Of a DNA stretch of 5,098 nt, positions 1 through 5,098 are shown piece after piece. Numbering within the stretch: position 1 is the stretch's first letter; the number at the start of each line of letters is the position of its first letter. Position numbers and translations under genes: made by a program. The notes under the pieces were generated by a model. The model did no database searches and was not told where the DNA came from. It worked only from the letters and a program-made list of their open reading frames with translations. The DNA is from Epilinea sp044228875 (lineage in GTDB: Bacteria; Chloroflexota; Anaerolineae; Epilineales; Epilineaceae), in assembly GCA_044228875.1 (NCBI GenBank), contig JBGAUA010000219.1, forward strand, positions 1-5,098, in the 5' to 3' direction.

Positions 1-60
1 TGGGGGGCCCTGCCCTCCCGCCCTTTCCCGGGCCCCCCCCCCTGGGGGGGGCCGCCCGCT
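1..60. other. G/C homopolymer tract with minus-strand G-quadruplex pattern
   Basis: Seen directly: C-runs at 8-10, 13-15, 17-19, 21-23, 27-29 and 33-42 (ten Cs), followed after a single T by eight Gs at 44-51. Read on the minus strand this gives at least six G-tracts of three or more with loops of 1-3 bases, which fits the classical quadruplex pattern. The 33-42 and 44-51 runs are also complementary, but with a one-base gap they could form only a hairpin that sacrifices some pairs for a loop. The tract lies 27 bp upstream of the large ORF's start, where a promoter or leader would be expected; no -35/-10 pair is readable in it. It may be a real regulatory structure or a low-quality contig end, because homopolymers of this kind are error-prone. 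Confidence 0.55.
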
Positions 61-73
61 CGCCCCATTGGAC

Positions 74-78
74 GGAAG
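74..78 (+). promoter_or_regulatory. Weak Shine-Dalgarno for the large secreted protein
   Basis: GGAAG lies 8 bases before the ATG at 87, a normal spacing for a partial match to the anti-Shine-Dalgarno sequence. The reading frame is open to the left edge of the window, with no in-frame stop upstream. ATG 87 is nevertheless the first usual start codon in that frame, and a signal peptide follows it at once. The site therefore supports 87 as the start. Confidence 0.5.
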
Positions 79-86
79 CCCAGACC

Positions 87-245
87 ATGGCCAATTCGGA
101 AACCCGCGCGCGGCTGACGTCGCGGCTCGCATCGCCGGCAGGGCGTCGACTGGGCGGCGGCGTGCTCTTGTCGACAGCATGCCTGGCCGGAGCCCTGCTG
201 CTTGCGGTCAGGTTGCCGCTTGTGACCATACCGCTGGCCCGGGCT
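87..245 (+). other. Signal peptide region
   Basis: Residues 1-25 form a long basic n-region with many arginines, including R20-R21. Residues 26-41 are a hydrophobic core rich in L, A and V. A second mildly hydrophobic stretch ends in A-R-A at 51-53, a good signal peptidase I site just before QVLRYVDDD. R42 interrupts the hydrophobic run, so cleavage slightly earlier or retention as an anchor is possible. The twin arginine is not in a convincing Tat motif, so Sec export is the simpler reading. Confidence 0.75.
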
Positions 246-3200
246 CAAGTGCTGCGGTACGTCGACGATGACGCCGGCTGCCGCGGCCGTTCTCCGTGCT
301 ACTCCAGCATTCAGTCGGCGATCGATGATGCGTCCGACGGGGATGTCATCGACATCGCACCCGGTCGGTATCCGGAGCGCGTTCGCGTGATCGACAAGTC
401 GTTGGTTCTGCGCGGGCCCGGCGCGGGACCGGCGCTGGCCGCCGATGACCCGCAGCTGCATGCGCTGGTCGTTCCCCCAGCCACCGATGCAGCCGGGGCC
501 ATTGTCACCATGGATGCCCGCAGCAAGGGGCTGGATGGTCCCAGGGTACAGGGCCTGCGGTTGAGGGGAGCCATGGCCTACGGGATCCTCCTGGTCGGTC
601 GCAGGACCGGCGATCCGGCAGGGATGCCTGCGGGCCTGCCGCCCAGCGCGGTCTCCACCTGGCTGCGAGGCGCGCGCGTCGAGGACTGCAACGTGAGCCT
701 CGCCCCGATCGCCGGCCCGCCCGCGGATGCGGGAGGCGTCGTGCTCTACCACGGCGAACAGGCCCGATTGGTCGACCTGGCGATTCGCGGTGGCCGAACC
801 GGTCTTCGCCTGGTGGGGCCAGTTGGTCCGCGGCTTCGAGACAGCGCGATCACAGCGGCCGAGGATGCCGGGGTCGTCGTGGTAGCGGCGCAGGGGTTGG
901 TCGATCTGCAGTCGCTTGCGGTGTCTGGCGCGGGTCGCGTGGGCTTGGAGGCCGTGGATGCCGCGGAGCTGTGGCTGCATCGCTCGAACCTTGCCGGCTC
1001 GCCCTTGGCGGTGAGCCTGGTAGAGCGGGGGAGTCGCGATCCAAGCGCCGCGGTCGAGCTTCGCCTGGGCGGATCACCGGATGAAGGCAACGTCTTGTCG
1101 TCCACGGGCGCCATGGCGCTCGAGCTGGTCAACGTGAAGCCGAGTGGCGGCGGGCCGATGCCTGACCTGGACGCGCGCTACAACGACTGGGGAAGCCCCT
1201 ACGGTCCGGAGATCGAGGACCGGGTGCGCCATCAGGCGGATGACGCCCGATTGGGGCATGTCGACTTCTTGCCGTCGCTCGGGCTCGCGGTGACGAGTCT
1301 CGTGGAGGCCACTCCCTCCGAGATAGAGGCCGACGGACAGTCGCGCGCTTTGATCCGCGTCGAGGCCCGCGACGCGGCCGGACGGCCGGCGTCGGACAGG
1401 AGCCTGGCGGTGTTCGGCACCACCGGCGGCCGTTTGGAGCGACCGGGAGCCAGCATCGAGGCAGAGCGCGAAGGGGTCCTAAGGACCGGCGCCTGGCAGG
1501 AGGTGACGGACGGCCGCTTCGGCCCATCCGGCGGTGGCGCATACCTGTTCAGCCAAACGCCCGGGGCTACACTGGACTGGACCTTCGACGCTTCGGCGGT
1601 AGTCCTGCGCTTCGGGCAGTCGCCCCTGAACCGCGATCGTTTCCGGGTGCGGATCGATGGTGTCGACCGTGGCGACCTCAGCACCCTCGGACCGCATCGC
1701 GGCTGGGACGAACGCTTGCTGGCCACCGGTCTTGGTCCGGGTACCCACCGACTCACCCTGGAGCTGCTCGCCGGTGAGTTGGCGGTGGACGCTCTGGTTG
1801 CCGGCGAGCCGCTTCAGGCCGGACAGGCCGCGCAGTGGCTGCAGGCACCGGAACAGCTGGGCGAGGCCTGGGTCAGCGTCGGACTGCGCGGGATGCAGGA
1901 CGGCGTCGTCGTCGCGCGCACGCTGGTGCCCTTCGTCCCCGGTCCAGCGGCCGCCATGTCCCTGCAGGCGCCGGCCGGCCTGGTGTCCGCTGGCGGCGTC
2001 CGCGTGCCGGTCACAGCGATCGTGAGCGATTCGCGGGGCCGCGATGTGCGCGACGGAACCCGGGTGACCTTCAGCGCTCCGAACGGTCAGATGGATCCCG
2101 CGACGGCCTATACCCGCGCCGGCCGGGCCGGCTCTGACTATGTAAGCGGCAGCAGGCCGGGCCCAGTGACCATCCTGGCCTTGACCGAGGCAATCAGCGC
2201 GACCACGCAGGTGACCGTGACCGCCGGCGCCGCCGCGTCGGTGGTGGTCACCAGCACCAGGAGGAGCCTGGCGGCCAACGGCGTTGCCCGTGCGCCACTG
2301 ACGGTTCGGGTCCGTGACGCCGGGGGCTTTGCCGTTGCCGACGGCACGCCGGTGCATCTCACCACCAACCTCGGCCGCTTGGAGCCCGCCCTGGTGGTGA
2401 CCGAAGGCGGTGACGCCAAGGCCGAGCTCGTCGCCGGGTCGGAAATGGGGCGGGCGACCGTTGCCGCCACGGTCGACGACGTGGTCGGGCTGTTCGGACT
2501 CGACCTCGAGGGCATGGACCTGCGGCTGCGGAAGACCGTGCTGCCCCAAGGCGTGGTGGTACCGGGCGAGCGCATCACGTTCACCCTGCGCCTGGCAAAT
2601 GTGGGGACAGGCACGGTGTATGACATCAGCTTGCGTGATCCGCTCCCCAGCGGCCTGGTGTCGCCGACCTTGCGCGCCAGCTTCGTGCCGCGCGGGCCGC
2701 AGCTGCGCAATGTCGACCCCAACCTGCCCTACATCCTGGGCATCGATCGCCTTGCGCCCAATCAGGTCGGCTACGTTACGGTCACCAGCCGAATCGACAC
2801 GAGCCTGCGTTGGGGGAGCCGCAAGACCGTCGTCAACCGCGCGGAGGCCCACGCGCCCAGCGCCGCGGAGGCGCATCCCGAAGACAACCTGGACTTCGCT
2901 TCCATCGACGTGGTGTCCGGCGCCGCGTTCACGGTCACCTTGGCCGCGGCCGCGGAACTGCCCGTTGGGGGCATCGGGATCCCGGTGACGGCAAGGGTGA
3001 CCGACCGCATGGGCCGGCCGGCCGCCGACGGGACCGCGGTGTTCTTCAGCTTGGATCCACCGGACCTCGCCGAACTGGATCCGGCGGTGCTGACCACCAT
3101 CGAGGGTCGTGCCACGACGCGGCTGATCAGCAAGTCCAAGTCAGGGCGCGTCGAGGTGCGGGCCATCACGGTGGGCGACCGCTCGGCGCAGTTGTCGGTG

Positions 3201-3815
3201 CGCATCGCCGCCGGACCGCCCGTGTCGCTGCTGCTGGCCAGCCAGCGGCAGCGATTGGTGGTCGGCGGACAGACCACGGTGGTGACCGCCACGATCGGCG
3301 ACCGTTTCGCCAACCCCGTTCCGGACATCCTGGTGCGCTTTCGCTCCGACATCGGCGGCCTCAGCCGCATCGAAGGGCTGACTTCGGCCGCCGGGACGGT
3401 CACCAACTCCCTGGCATCTGGCTACCGGGTGGGCATCGCTCGTCTGCGCGCCGACAGCGGCGGCCTGGTGAGCGGACTCGACATTCCCGTGCTGGCCGGA
3501 CCGCCCGCCAGCCTGGCGCTCACGACGGATGCTTCGGTCGTCACCGTGGGCCAGTCGGTGCAGGTCAGCGCAATGGTTCGCGATGTCTATGCCAACCCGG
3601 TTTCGGGCGCCCGAGTGGACTTCGCCTTCGACCTGGGATCGGTGAATCCAGACAGCAACATGTCGGGGACGGACGGCCTGGCACGCAGCCGGCTGATTGC
3701 TCAGCGAGGCGGCGTGGGGCTCTTGGAAGCCCGTGTGGGCGATCTGTACCGCAGCGTAAGAATCGATGTCCAAGGCCGCCGCATCTTCCTGCCTCGGATG
3801 GAGCGACGCCGCTGA
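87..3815 (+). CDS. Large exported multidomain protein: beta-helix, invasin-like Ig domains, DUF11
   Basis: The product is 1242 residues and is predicted to be secreted or held at the cell surface. Domain order: signal peptide (1 to about 53, ending ARA before QV); parallel beta-helix of the pectin-lyase type (about 56-400), opening with YVDDDAGC and IQSAIDDASDGDVI and closing with the usual NDWGSPYGPE / VDFLP end motif; Ig-like domain 1 (about 401-620), apparently split by a carbohydrate-binding-like sandwich (about 463-575); Ig-like domains 2 and 3 (about 620-805) with the invasin/Big_1 pattern of RDxxGxxVxDGTxV followed by a G-R/Q turn; DUF11 domain (about 809-943); Ig-like domains 4-6 (about 944-1229); and the tail RRIFLPRMERRR. 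C65 and C71 may form a disulphide at the helix N-cap. No catalytic residues of a polysaccharide lyase or protease were recognised, so adhesion, glycan binding or scaffolding is inferred rather than shown. No partner gene is visible beside it. The ORF and export are secure; the function is not. Confidence 0.92.
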   Translation: MANSETRARLTSRLASPAGRRLGGGVLLSTACLAGALLLAVRLPLVTIPLARAQVLRYVDDDAGCRGRSPCYSSIQSAIDDASDGDVIDIAPGRYPERVRVIDKSLVLRGPGAGPALAADDPQLHALVVPPATDAAGAIVTMDARSKGLDGPRVQGLRLRGAMAYGILLVGRRTGDPAGMPAGLPPSAVSTWLRGARVEDCNVSLAPIAGPPADAGGVVLYHGEQARLVDLAIRGGRTGLRLVGPVGPRLRDSAITAAEDAGVVVVAAQGLVDLQSLAVSGAGRVGLEAVDAAELWLHRSNLAGSPLAVSLVERGSRDPSAAVELRLGGSPDEGNVLSSTGAMALELVNVKPSGGGPMPDLDARYNDWGSPYGPEIEDRVRHQADDARLGHVDFLPSLGLAVTSLVEATPSEIEADGQSRALIRVEARDAAGRPASDRSLAVFGTTGGRLERPGASIEAEREGVLRTGAWQEVTDGRFGPSGGGAYLFSQTPGATLDWTFDASAVVLRFGQSPLNRDRFRVRIDGVDRGDLSTLGPHRGWDERLLATGLGPGTHRLTLELLAGELAVDALVAGEPLQAGQAAQWLQAPEQLGEAWVSVGLRGMQDGVVVARTLVPFVPGPAAAMSLQAPAGLVSAGGVRVPVTAIVSDSRGRDVRDGTRVTFSAPNGQMDPATAYTRAGRAGSDYVSGSRPGPVTILALTEAISATTQVTVTAGAAASVVVTSTRRSLAANGVARAPLTVRVRDAGGFAVADGTPVHLTTNLGRLEPALVVTEGGDAKAELVAGSEMGRATVAATVDDVVGLFGLDLEGMDLRLRKTVLPQGVVVPGERITFTLRLANVGTGTVYDISLRDPLPSGLVSPTLRASFVPRGPQLRNVDPNLPYILGIDRLAPNQVGYVTVTSRIDTSLRWGSRKTVVNRAEAHAPSAAEAHPEDNLDFASIDVVSGAAFTVTLAAAAELPVGGIGIPVTARVTDRMGRPAADGTAVFFSLDPPDLAELDPAVLTTIEGRATTRLISKSKSGRVEVRAITVGDRSAQLSVRIAAGPPVSLLLASQRQRLVVGGQTTVVTATIGDRFANPVPDILVRFRSDIGGLSRIEGLTSAAGTVTNSLASGYRVGIARLRADSGGLVSGLDIPVLAGPPASLALTTDASVVTVGQSVQVSAMVRDVYANPVSGARVDFAFDLGSVNPDSNMSGTDGLARSRLIAQRGGVGLLEARVGDLYRSVRIDVQGRRIFLPRMERRR
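252..1286 (+). other. Parallel beta-helix (pectin-lyase-like) domain
   Basis: Residues about 56-400 of the large protein. The entry is typical of secreted beta-helix proteins: YVDDDAGC, a CRGRSPC loop, then IQSAIDDASDGDVIDIAPGRY and a V-x-I-x-K-S-L-V-L-R-G coil. Later coils show repeated short strands such as GLRLRGAMAYGILLVG, AGVVVVAAQGLVDLQSLAV and AAELWLHRSNLAG. The end is the recurrent N-D-W-G-S-x-x-G-P element followed by VDFLP, which marks the last coil in this family. The fold is often used for glycan binding or cleavage. I see no recognisable catalytic Asp/Arg/Lys set, so enzymatic activity is not claimed. Confidence 0.8.
1473..1811 (+). other. Carbohydrate-binding-like beta-sandwich inserted in Ig-like domain 1
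   Basis: Residues about 463-575. The pattern starts G-A-W (469-470 region), then SGGGAYLFSQTPGATLDWTFDAS, AVVLRFG, a VRIDGVDRGDLS element and GLGPGTHRLTLEL. This matches the common secreted beta-sandwich module 'GxW ... aGatlxftFxGt ... VxlDGxxxxxxdl ... GLxxGxHtlxv', usually thought to bind carbohydrate. Upstream, 401-455 looks like the first strands of an invasin-type Ig domain (DGQSRALIRVEARDAAGRP, TTGGRLERPG). Downstream, 585-620 looks like its last strands (GEAWVSVGL, VVVARTLVPFVPGP). Boundaries are approximate and glycan binding is inferred. Confidence 0.6.
1944..2501 (+). repeat. Tandem Ig-like (Big_1/invasin-type) domains 2 and 3
   Basis: Two protein-level repeats of about 93 residues, at residues about 620-712 and 713-805. 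Each has a linker of the type PGPAAAMSL or TAGAAASVVV, a strand pair around VPVTAIVSDSRGRDVRDGTRVTF or APLTVRVRDAGGFAVADGTPV, a turn NGQMDP or LGRLEP, a T-x-G-R/G-D-A step, and a closing A-x-V-A/L-x-T strand. They are diverged in sequence. These domains usually act as rigid spacers that present an N-terminal domain away from the cell. Confidence 0.75.
2511..2915 (+). other. DUF11-type domain between two Ig-like blocks
   Basis: Residues about 809-943. The signature is visible in order: L-R-K-T-V (820 region), then VVVPGERITFTLRLANVGTGTVYDISLRDPLPSGLV, then IDRLAPNQVGYVTVTSRID, then RKTVVNRAEA and a PEDNLDFASIDV ending. This matches the bacterial surface-protein module with 'G-x-x-v-t-y-t-i-x-v-x-N-x-G ... 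v-x-D-x-l-P' at its core. The domain is structural in known proteins and has no enzymatic role. It breaks the Ig-like array into a block of three on the N-terminal side and three on the C-terminal side. Confidence 0.82.
2916..3773 (+). repeat. Tandem Ig-like (Big_1/invasin-type) domains 4 to 6
   Basis: Three protein-level repeats of about 95 residues: about 944-1040, 1041-1136 and 1137-1229. Linkers AAGPPVSLLL and LAGPPASLAL are nearly identical. The cores VTARVTDRMGRPAADGTAVFF, VTATIGDRFANPVPDILVRF and VSAMVRDVYANPVSGARVDF align without gaps. Domains 5 and 6 share the ANPV turn and look like the closest pair, which suggests a relatively recent duplication. The matching DNA is only patchily similar (for example GCCGGACCGCCCG at both linkers), so the duplication is not fresh. 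Confidence 0.75.
3774..3815 (+). other. Short basic C-terminal tail with IFLP motif
   Basis: The last residues are RRIFLPRMERRR followed by a TGA stop, directly after Ig-like domain 6. From memory, many secreted proteins of Chloroflexota (Anaerolineae and relatives) end in a similar short element with the pattern [IV]-[YF]-L-P close to the C-terminus, followed by one or a few basic residues. The element could be an envelope-attachment or processing signal, but that role is not established and is only suggested here. Confidence 0.5.
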
Positions 3816-3848
3816 CCGGGGGAACCAGGAGATCGGGGATCGGAACGC

Positions 3849-3893
3849 CGGCTGGAAGGGCGGGCAAGCGATCGGCCGCCCGCCCTTCAGCCG
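3849..3893. terminator. Probable bidirectional terminator hairpin between convergent genes
   Basis: Perfect 11-bp arms at 3855-3865 (GAAGGGCGGGC) and 3878-3888 pair across a 12-base loop. A further 5 bp (CGGCT at 3849-3853 with AGCCG at 3889-3893) extend the stem past one bulged G at 3854. The hairpin begins 34 bases after the stop of the secreted-protein gene and ends one base before the stop codon of the peptidase gene. Neither side has a convincing T-run, which is common for GC-rich genomes. Position and stem strength argue for a shared terminator. Confidence 0.7.
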
Positions 3894-3894
3894 T

Positions 3895-4959
3895 TCAGGA
3901 CACCGTCTCCAGATAGGCCGCAACGATGTCGCGGGCGGCCTCGAGATCGCCGCGGTGAATCATCTCCGTGACCGTGTGGATATAGCGGGTGCCGACGACA
4001 ATGCCCACCGCTCGGGCGCCGGCGGCCGCCTGCTGCGCCGCCGCGCCATCCTGGCCGCCGGCACCGAGGATGGTCCGCTGGTAGGGGATGTTCCGTGCCT
4101 TGGCCAGGGACTCGATGTCGGCGACCAGGCCCATGTCGGCGATGAAGGAGGAGTCCTTGATGTGCAGGCCGAAGCCGCGACCCTGCACGGTCACCTGCTC
4201 TGGCTCGGGCACGCCGGGCGTATCGCATGACAGGGTGACGTCCAGGCCCAGACCGATGTCGGGCAGCACGGCGAAGCTCGATGTGCGCGCGCCGCGCAGG
4301 CCGACCTCCTCCTGCACCGTAAAGGCCACGACGATCTCGGCTGCATGGTCCCTTCCCGAGGCGACCAGCTGCCGCACCGACTCGATGCCAAGCCAGCAGG
4401 CCACGCGGTTGTCCAGGGCCTTGGAGACGATCTTGTCGCCCAGGACGATGAGCGGCTCGTCCATGACCACATAGTCGCCGATCCTGACCCGCTCCCGCAC
4501 CGCGTCGGCGGGAAGGCCCATGTCGAGGAAGAACTCCTTGACCTCAGGCACCTTCTTGCGATCCTCGGCCGAGGCGATATGCACCGGTCGACCGCCCGGG
4601 TTCATGACGGCCTGATAGTCGCCGTCCGCGGTGCAGACACGCACGCGCCGCGAGAACAGGTTGCGGGCATCGAAGCCGCCCACCGGGTTGACCCAGACGT
4701 AGCCCTTGTCGTCGATGAACGAGACCAGGAAACCGATCTCATCCATGTGGCAGAGGAGCATGACGCGGGTGGGTCGCTCGGCCTTGCTGGTCGTCCGTGG
4801 CTGCCGACGGCAGATGAGGCTGCCCATGGCGTCTACCTGGAGGTCGTCGAACAGCTCAGCGACCTCCGCCTGGATCAGTTCACGGACTCGGTGTTCGTGG
4901 CCCGGAACGCCGGGCGTTTCGCAAAGGCGCTTGAGTAGATCGATGTTCAAGGGGCTCAC
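3895..4959 (-). CDS. M42 family metallo-aminopeptidase
   Basis: A 354-residue protein, the usual length for peptidase family M42 (TET/glutamyl-aminopeptidase-like, the group once annotated as cellulase M or endoglucanase). These are cytoplasmic two-metal enzymes that remove N-terminal residues from peptides, often as dodecameric tetrahedral shells. All expected active-site residues are visible: H71 and D73 in HMDEIG, D183 in ALDNR, E217-E218 in QEEVGLRGA, D240 in GLDVT, and H328 in RYIHT. Family landmarks include the N-terminal LLKRLCETPGVPGHE, VGGFDARNL, the apical-domain GRPVH segment, the GDKIVSKALDNR run and GAGGQDG near the C-terminus. There is no signal peptide. The GTG at 4957-4959 is the most upstream possible start, because an in-frame TAG lies at 5011-5013 with no start codon between. 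TTG at 4948-4950 is an alternative. Substrate preference among M42 members cannot be read from the sequence. The gene appears monocistronic and converges on the secreted-protein gene. Confidence 0.96.
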   Translation of the reverse strand: MSPLNIDLLKRLCETPGVPGHEHRVRELIQAEVAELFDDLQVDAMGSLICRRQPRTTSKAERPTRVMLLCHMDEIGFLVSFIDDKGYVWVNPVGGFDARNLFSRRVRVCTADGDYQAVMNPGGRPVHIASAEDRKKVPEVKEFFLDMGLPADAVRERVRIGDYVVMDEPLIVLGDKIVSKALDNRVACWLGIESVRQLVASGRDHAAEIVVAFTVQEEVGLRGARTSSFAVLPDIGLGLDVTLSCDTPGVPEPEQVTVQGRGFGLHIKDSSFIADMGLVADIESLAKARNIPYQRTILGAGGQDGAAAQQAAAGARAVGIVVGTRYIHTVTEMIHRGDLEAARDIVAAYLETVS

Positions 4960-4966
4960 ACTTCCT
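4960..4966 (-). promoter_or_regulatory. Shine-Dalgarno abutting the peptidase GTG start
   Basis: On the minus strand AGGAAGT sits directly before the GTG, so the AGGA core is only 3 bases from the start codon; 5-9 is usual. If TTG at 4948-4950 were the true start, the gap from AGGA would be 12 bases, which is slightly long. Both starts keep the conserved N-terminal IDLLKRLCETPGV segment, so homology does not settle the choice. Confidence 0.5.
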
Positions 4967-4989
4967 GCTGGTTCGATGGGTTTACGGTT

Positions 4990-5011
4990 GCGTCCGCGGC
5001 AAGGCGGACGC
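4990..5011. repeat. Perfect 8-bp inverted repeat in the peptidase leader
   Basis: GCGTCCGC at 4990-4997 and its exact reverse complement at 5004-5011 flank a 6-base loop (4998-5003). The repeat starts one base downstream of the predicted -10 box on the minus strand. It therefore covers the likely transcription start and the first bases of the leader. It could be an operator overlapping the start site, a 5'-end RNA hairpin, or chance in GC-rich DNA. There is no T-run, so a terminator is less likely. Confidence 0.5.
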
Positions 5012-5012
5012 T

Positions 5013-5041
5013 ATGGTAGGCAGCCGGGACGCACCTGGCAA
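5013..5041 (-). promoter_or_regulatory. Candidate sigma70-like promoter for the peptidase gene
   Basis: On the minus strand, TTGCCA (5041-5036) and TACCAT (5018-5013) are separated by exactly 17 bp. They match the consensus at 5 of 6 and 4 of 6 positions, including the key TA...T of the -10 box. Transcription would start near 5006 and give a leader of about 47 bases before the GTG. This is the only such pair I noticed in the 139 bp upstream of the gene. All three minus-strand frames contain stops between 4982 and 5054, so this stretch is intergenic. The remaining 5042-5098 shows no supported feature. Confidence 0.5.
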
Positions 5042-5098
5042 CTCGCCGCCATCAGCCGGCCGCCGCTCCGACGCGGGCGAAGCGCGCCCGGCGCCATG

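Noticed and set aside
141..161. Twin-arginine (Tat) export motif at R20-R21
   Set aside because: The residues after the pair are L-G-G-G, without the usual S/T-R-R-x-F-L-K context. Extracytoplasmic beta-helix/Ig proteins of this kind are normally Sec substrates.
171..182. Possible lipobox in the signal peptide (S-T-A-C, Cys at residue 32)
   Set aside because: Position -3 is Ser rather than Leu, and only a very short hydrophobic stretch precedes the Cys. An A-R-A signal peptidase I site at residues 51-53 fits better.
1479..2876. 465-codon open frame on the minus strand opposite the secreted-protein gene
   Set aside because: Its product is low-complexity (rich in G, A, H, Q, R) with no recognisable domain. 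It is the kind of antisense opening expected in GC-rich codons, whereas the plus-strand frame has clear domains throughout.
3816..3848. Short repeated GATCGG pieces just after the secreted-protein stop
   Set aside because: Two six-base copies side by side are too short to distinguish from chance, and they are not part of the adjacent hairpin.
2810..3916. 368-codon plus-strand frame overlapping the 3' end of the secreted-protein gene
   Set aside because: The translation is arginine- and glycine-rich without domain signals, and the overlapping main frame encodes clean Ig-like domains across the same stretch. It is a shadow frame.
4345..4938. 197-codon plus-strand frame opposite the M42 peptidase gene
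   Set aside because: The opposite strand contains all M42 active-site motifs in one frame. This frame has no recognisable domain and is explained as an antisense shadow.
5091..5098. Possible start codon of a rightward gene (ATG at 5096-5098)
   Set aside because: The ATG is the last triplet in the window and no ribosome-binding site precedes it. Nothing downstream is visible to support a gene.

Overview
This is a high-GC bacterial window (G+C clearly above 60% by eye, with strongly GC-biased third codon positions). It holds two complete protein genes that converge on a shared hairpin. The likely source is a member of the Chloroflexota, perhaps Anaerolineae-like. This rests on the style of the large secreted protein: a pectin-lyase-type beta-helix, invasin-like Ig domains, a DUF11 domain and an 'IFLP'-type C-terminal tail. 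That assignment is an inference; no marker gene is present.

Layout, left to right. Positions 1-60 are an extreme C-run/G-run tract, with a 10-C run, an 8-G run and a G-quadruplex pattern on the minus strand. A weak Shine-Dalgarno (74-78) then leads into a 1242-residue exported protein on the plus strand (87-3815). Its modules in order are: signal peptide, N-terminal parallel beta-helix, an Ig-like domain that appears to be split by an inserted carbohydrate-binding-like beta-sandwich, two more invasin-type Ig-like domains, a DUF11 domain, three further Ig-like domains, and a short basic tail. No catalytic motif was recognised, so it reads as a surface or extracellular binding/scaffold protein.

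The 79-bp gap after it holds a strong imperfect inverted repeat (3849-3893), probably a bidirectional terminator. Next, on the minus strand (4959 down to 3895), is an M42-family metallo-aminopeptidase (354 residues) with all expected metal-binding and catalytic residues. Upstream of it, 4960-5098 carries a plausible sigma70-like promoter (TTGCCA, 17 bp, TACCAT), a perfect 8-bp inverted repeat at the predicted start of the transcript, and a GTG start with an unusually close Shine-Dalgarno.

Nothing in the sequence ties the two genes into one pathway. One product is exported, the other is expected in the cytoplasm, and they are transcribed toward each other as separate units. I found no RNA gene, CRISPR array, insertion sequence or phage feature. 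The best candidate for something unusual is the nested-domain architecture of the large secreted protein.
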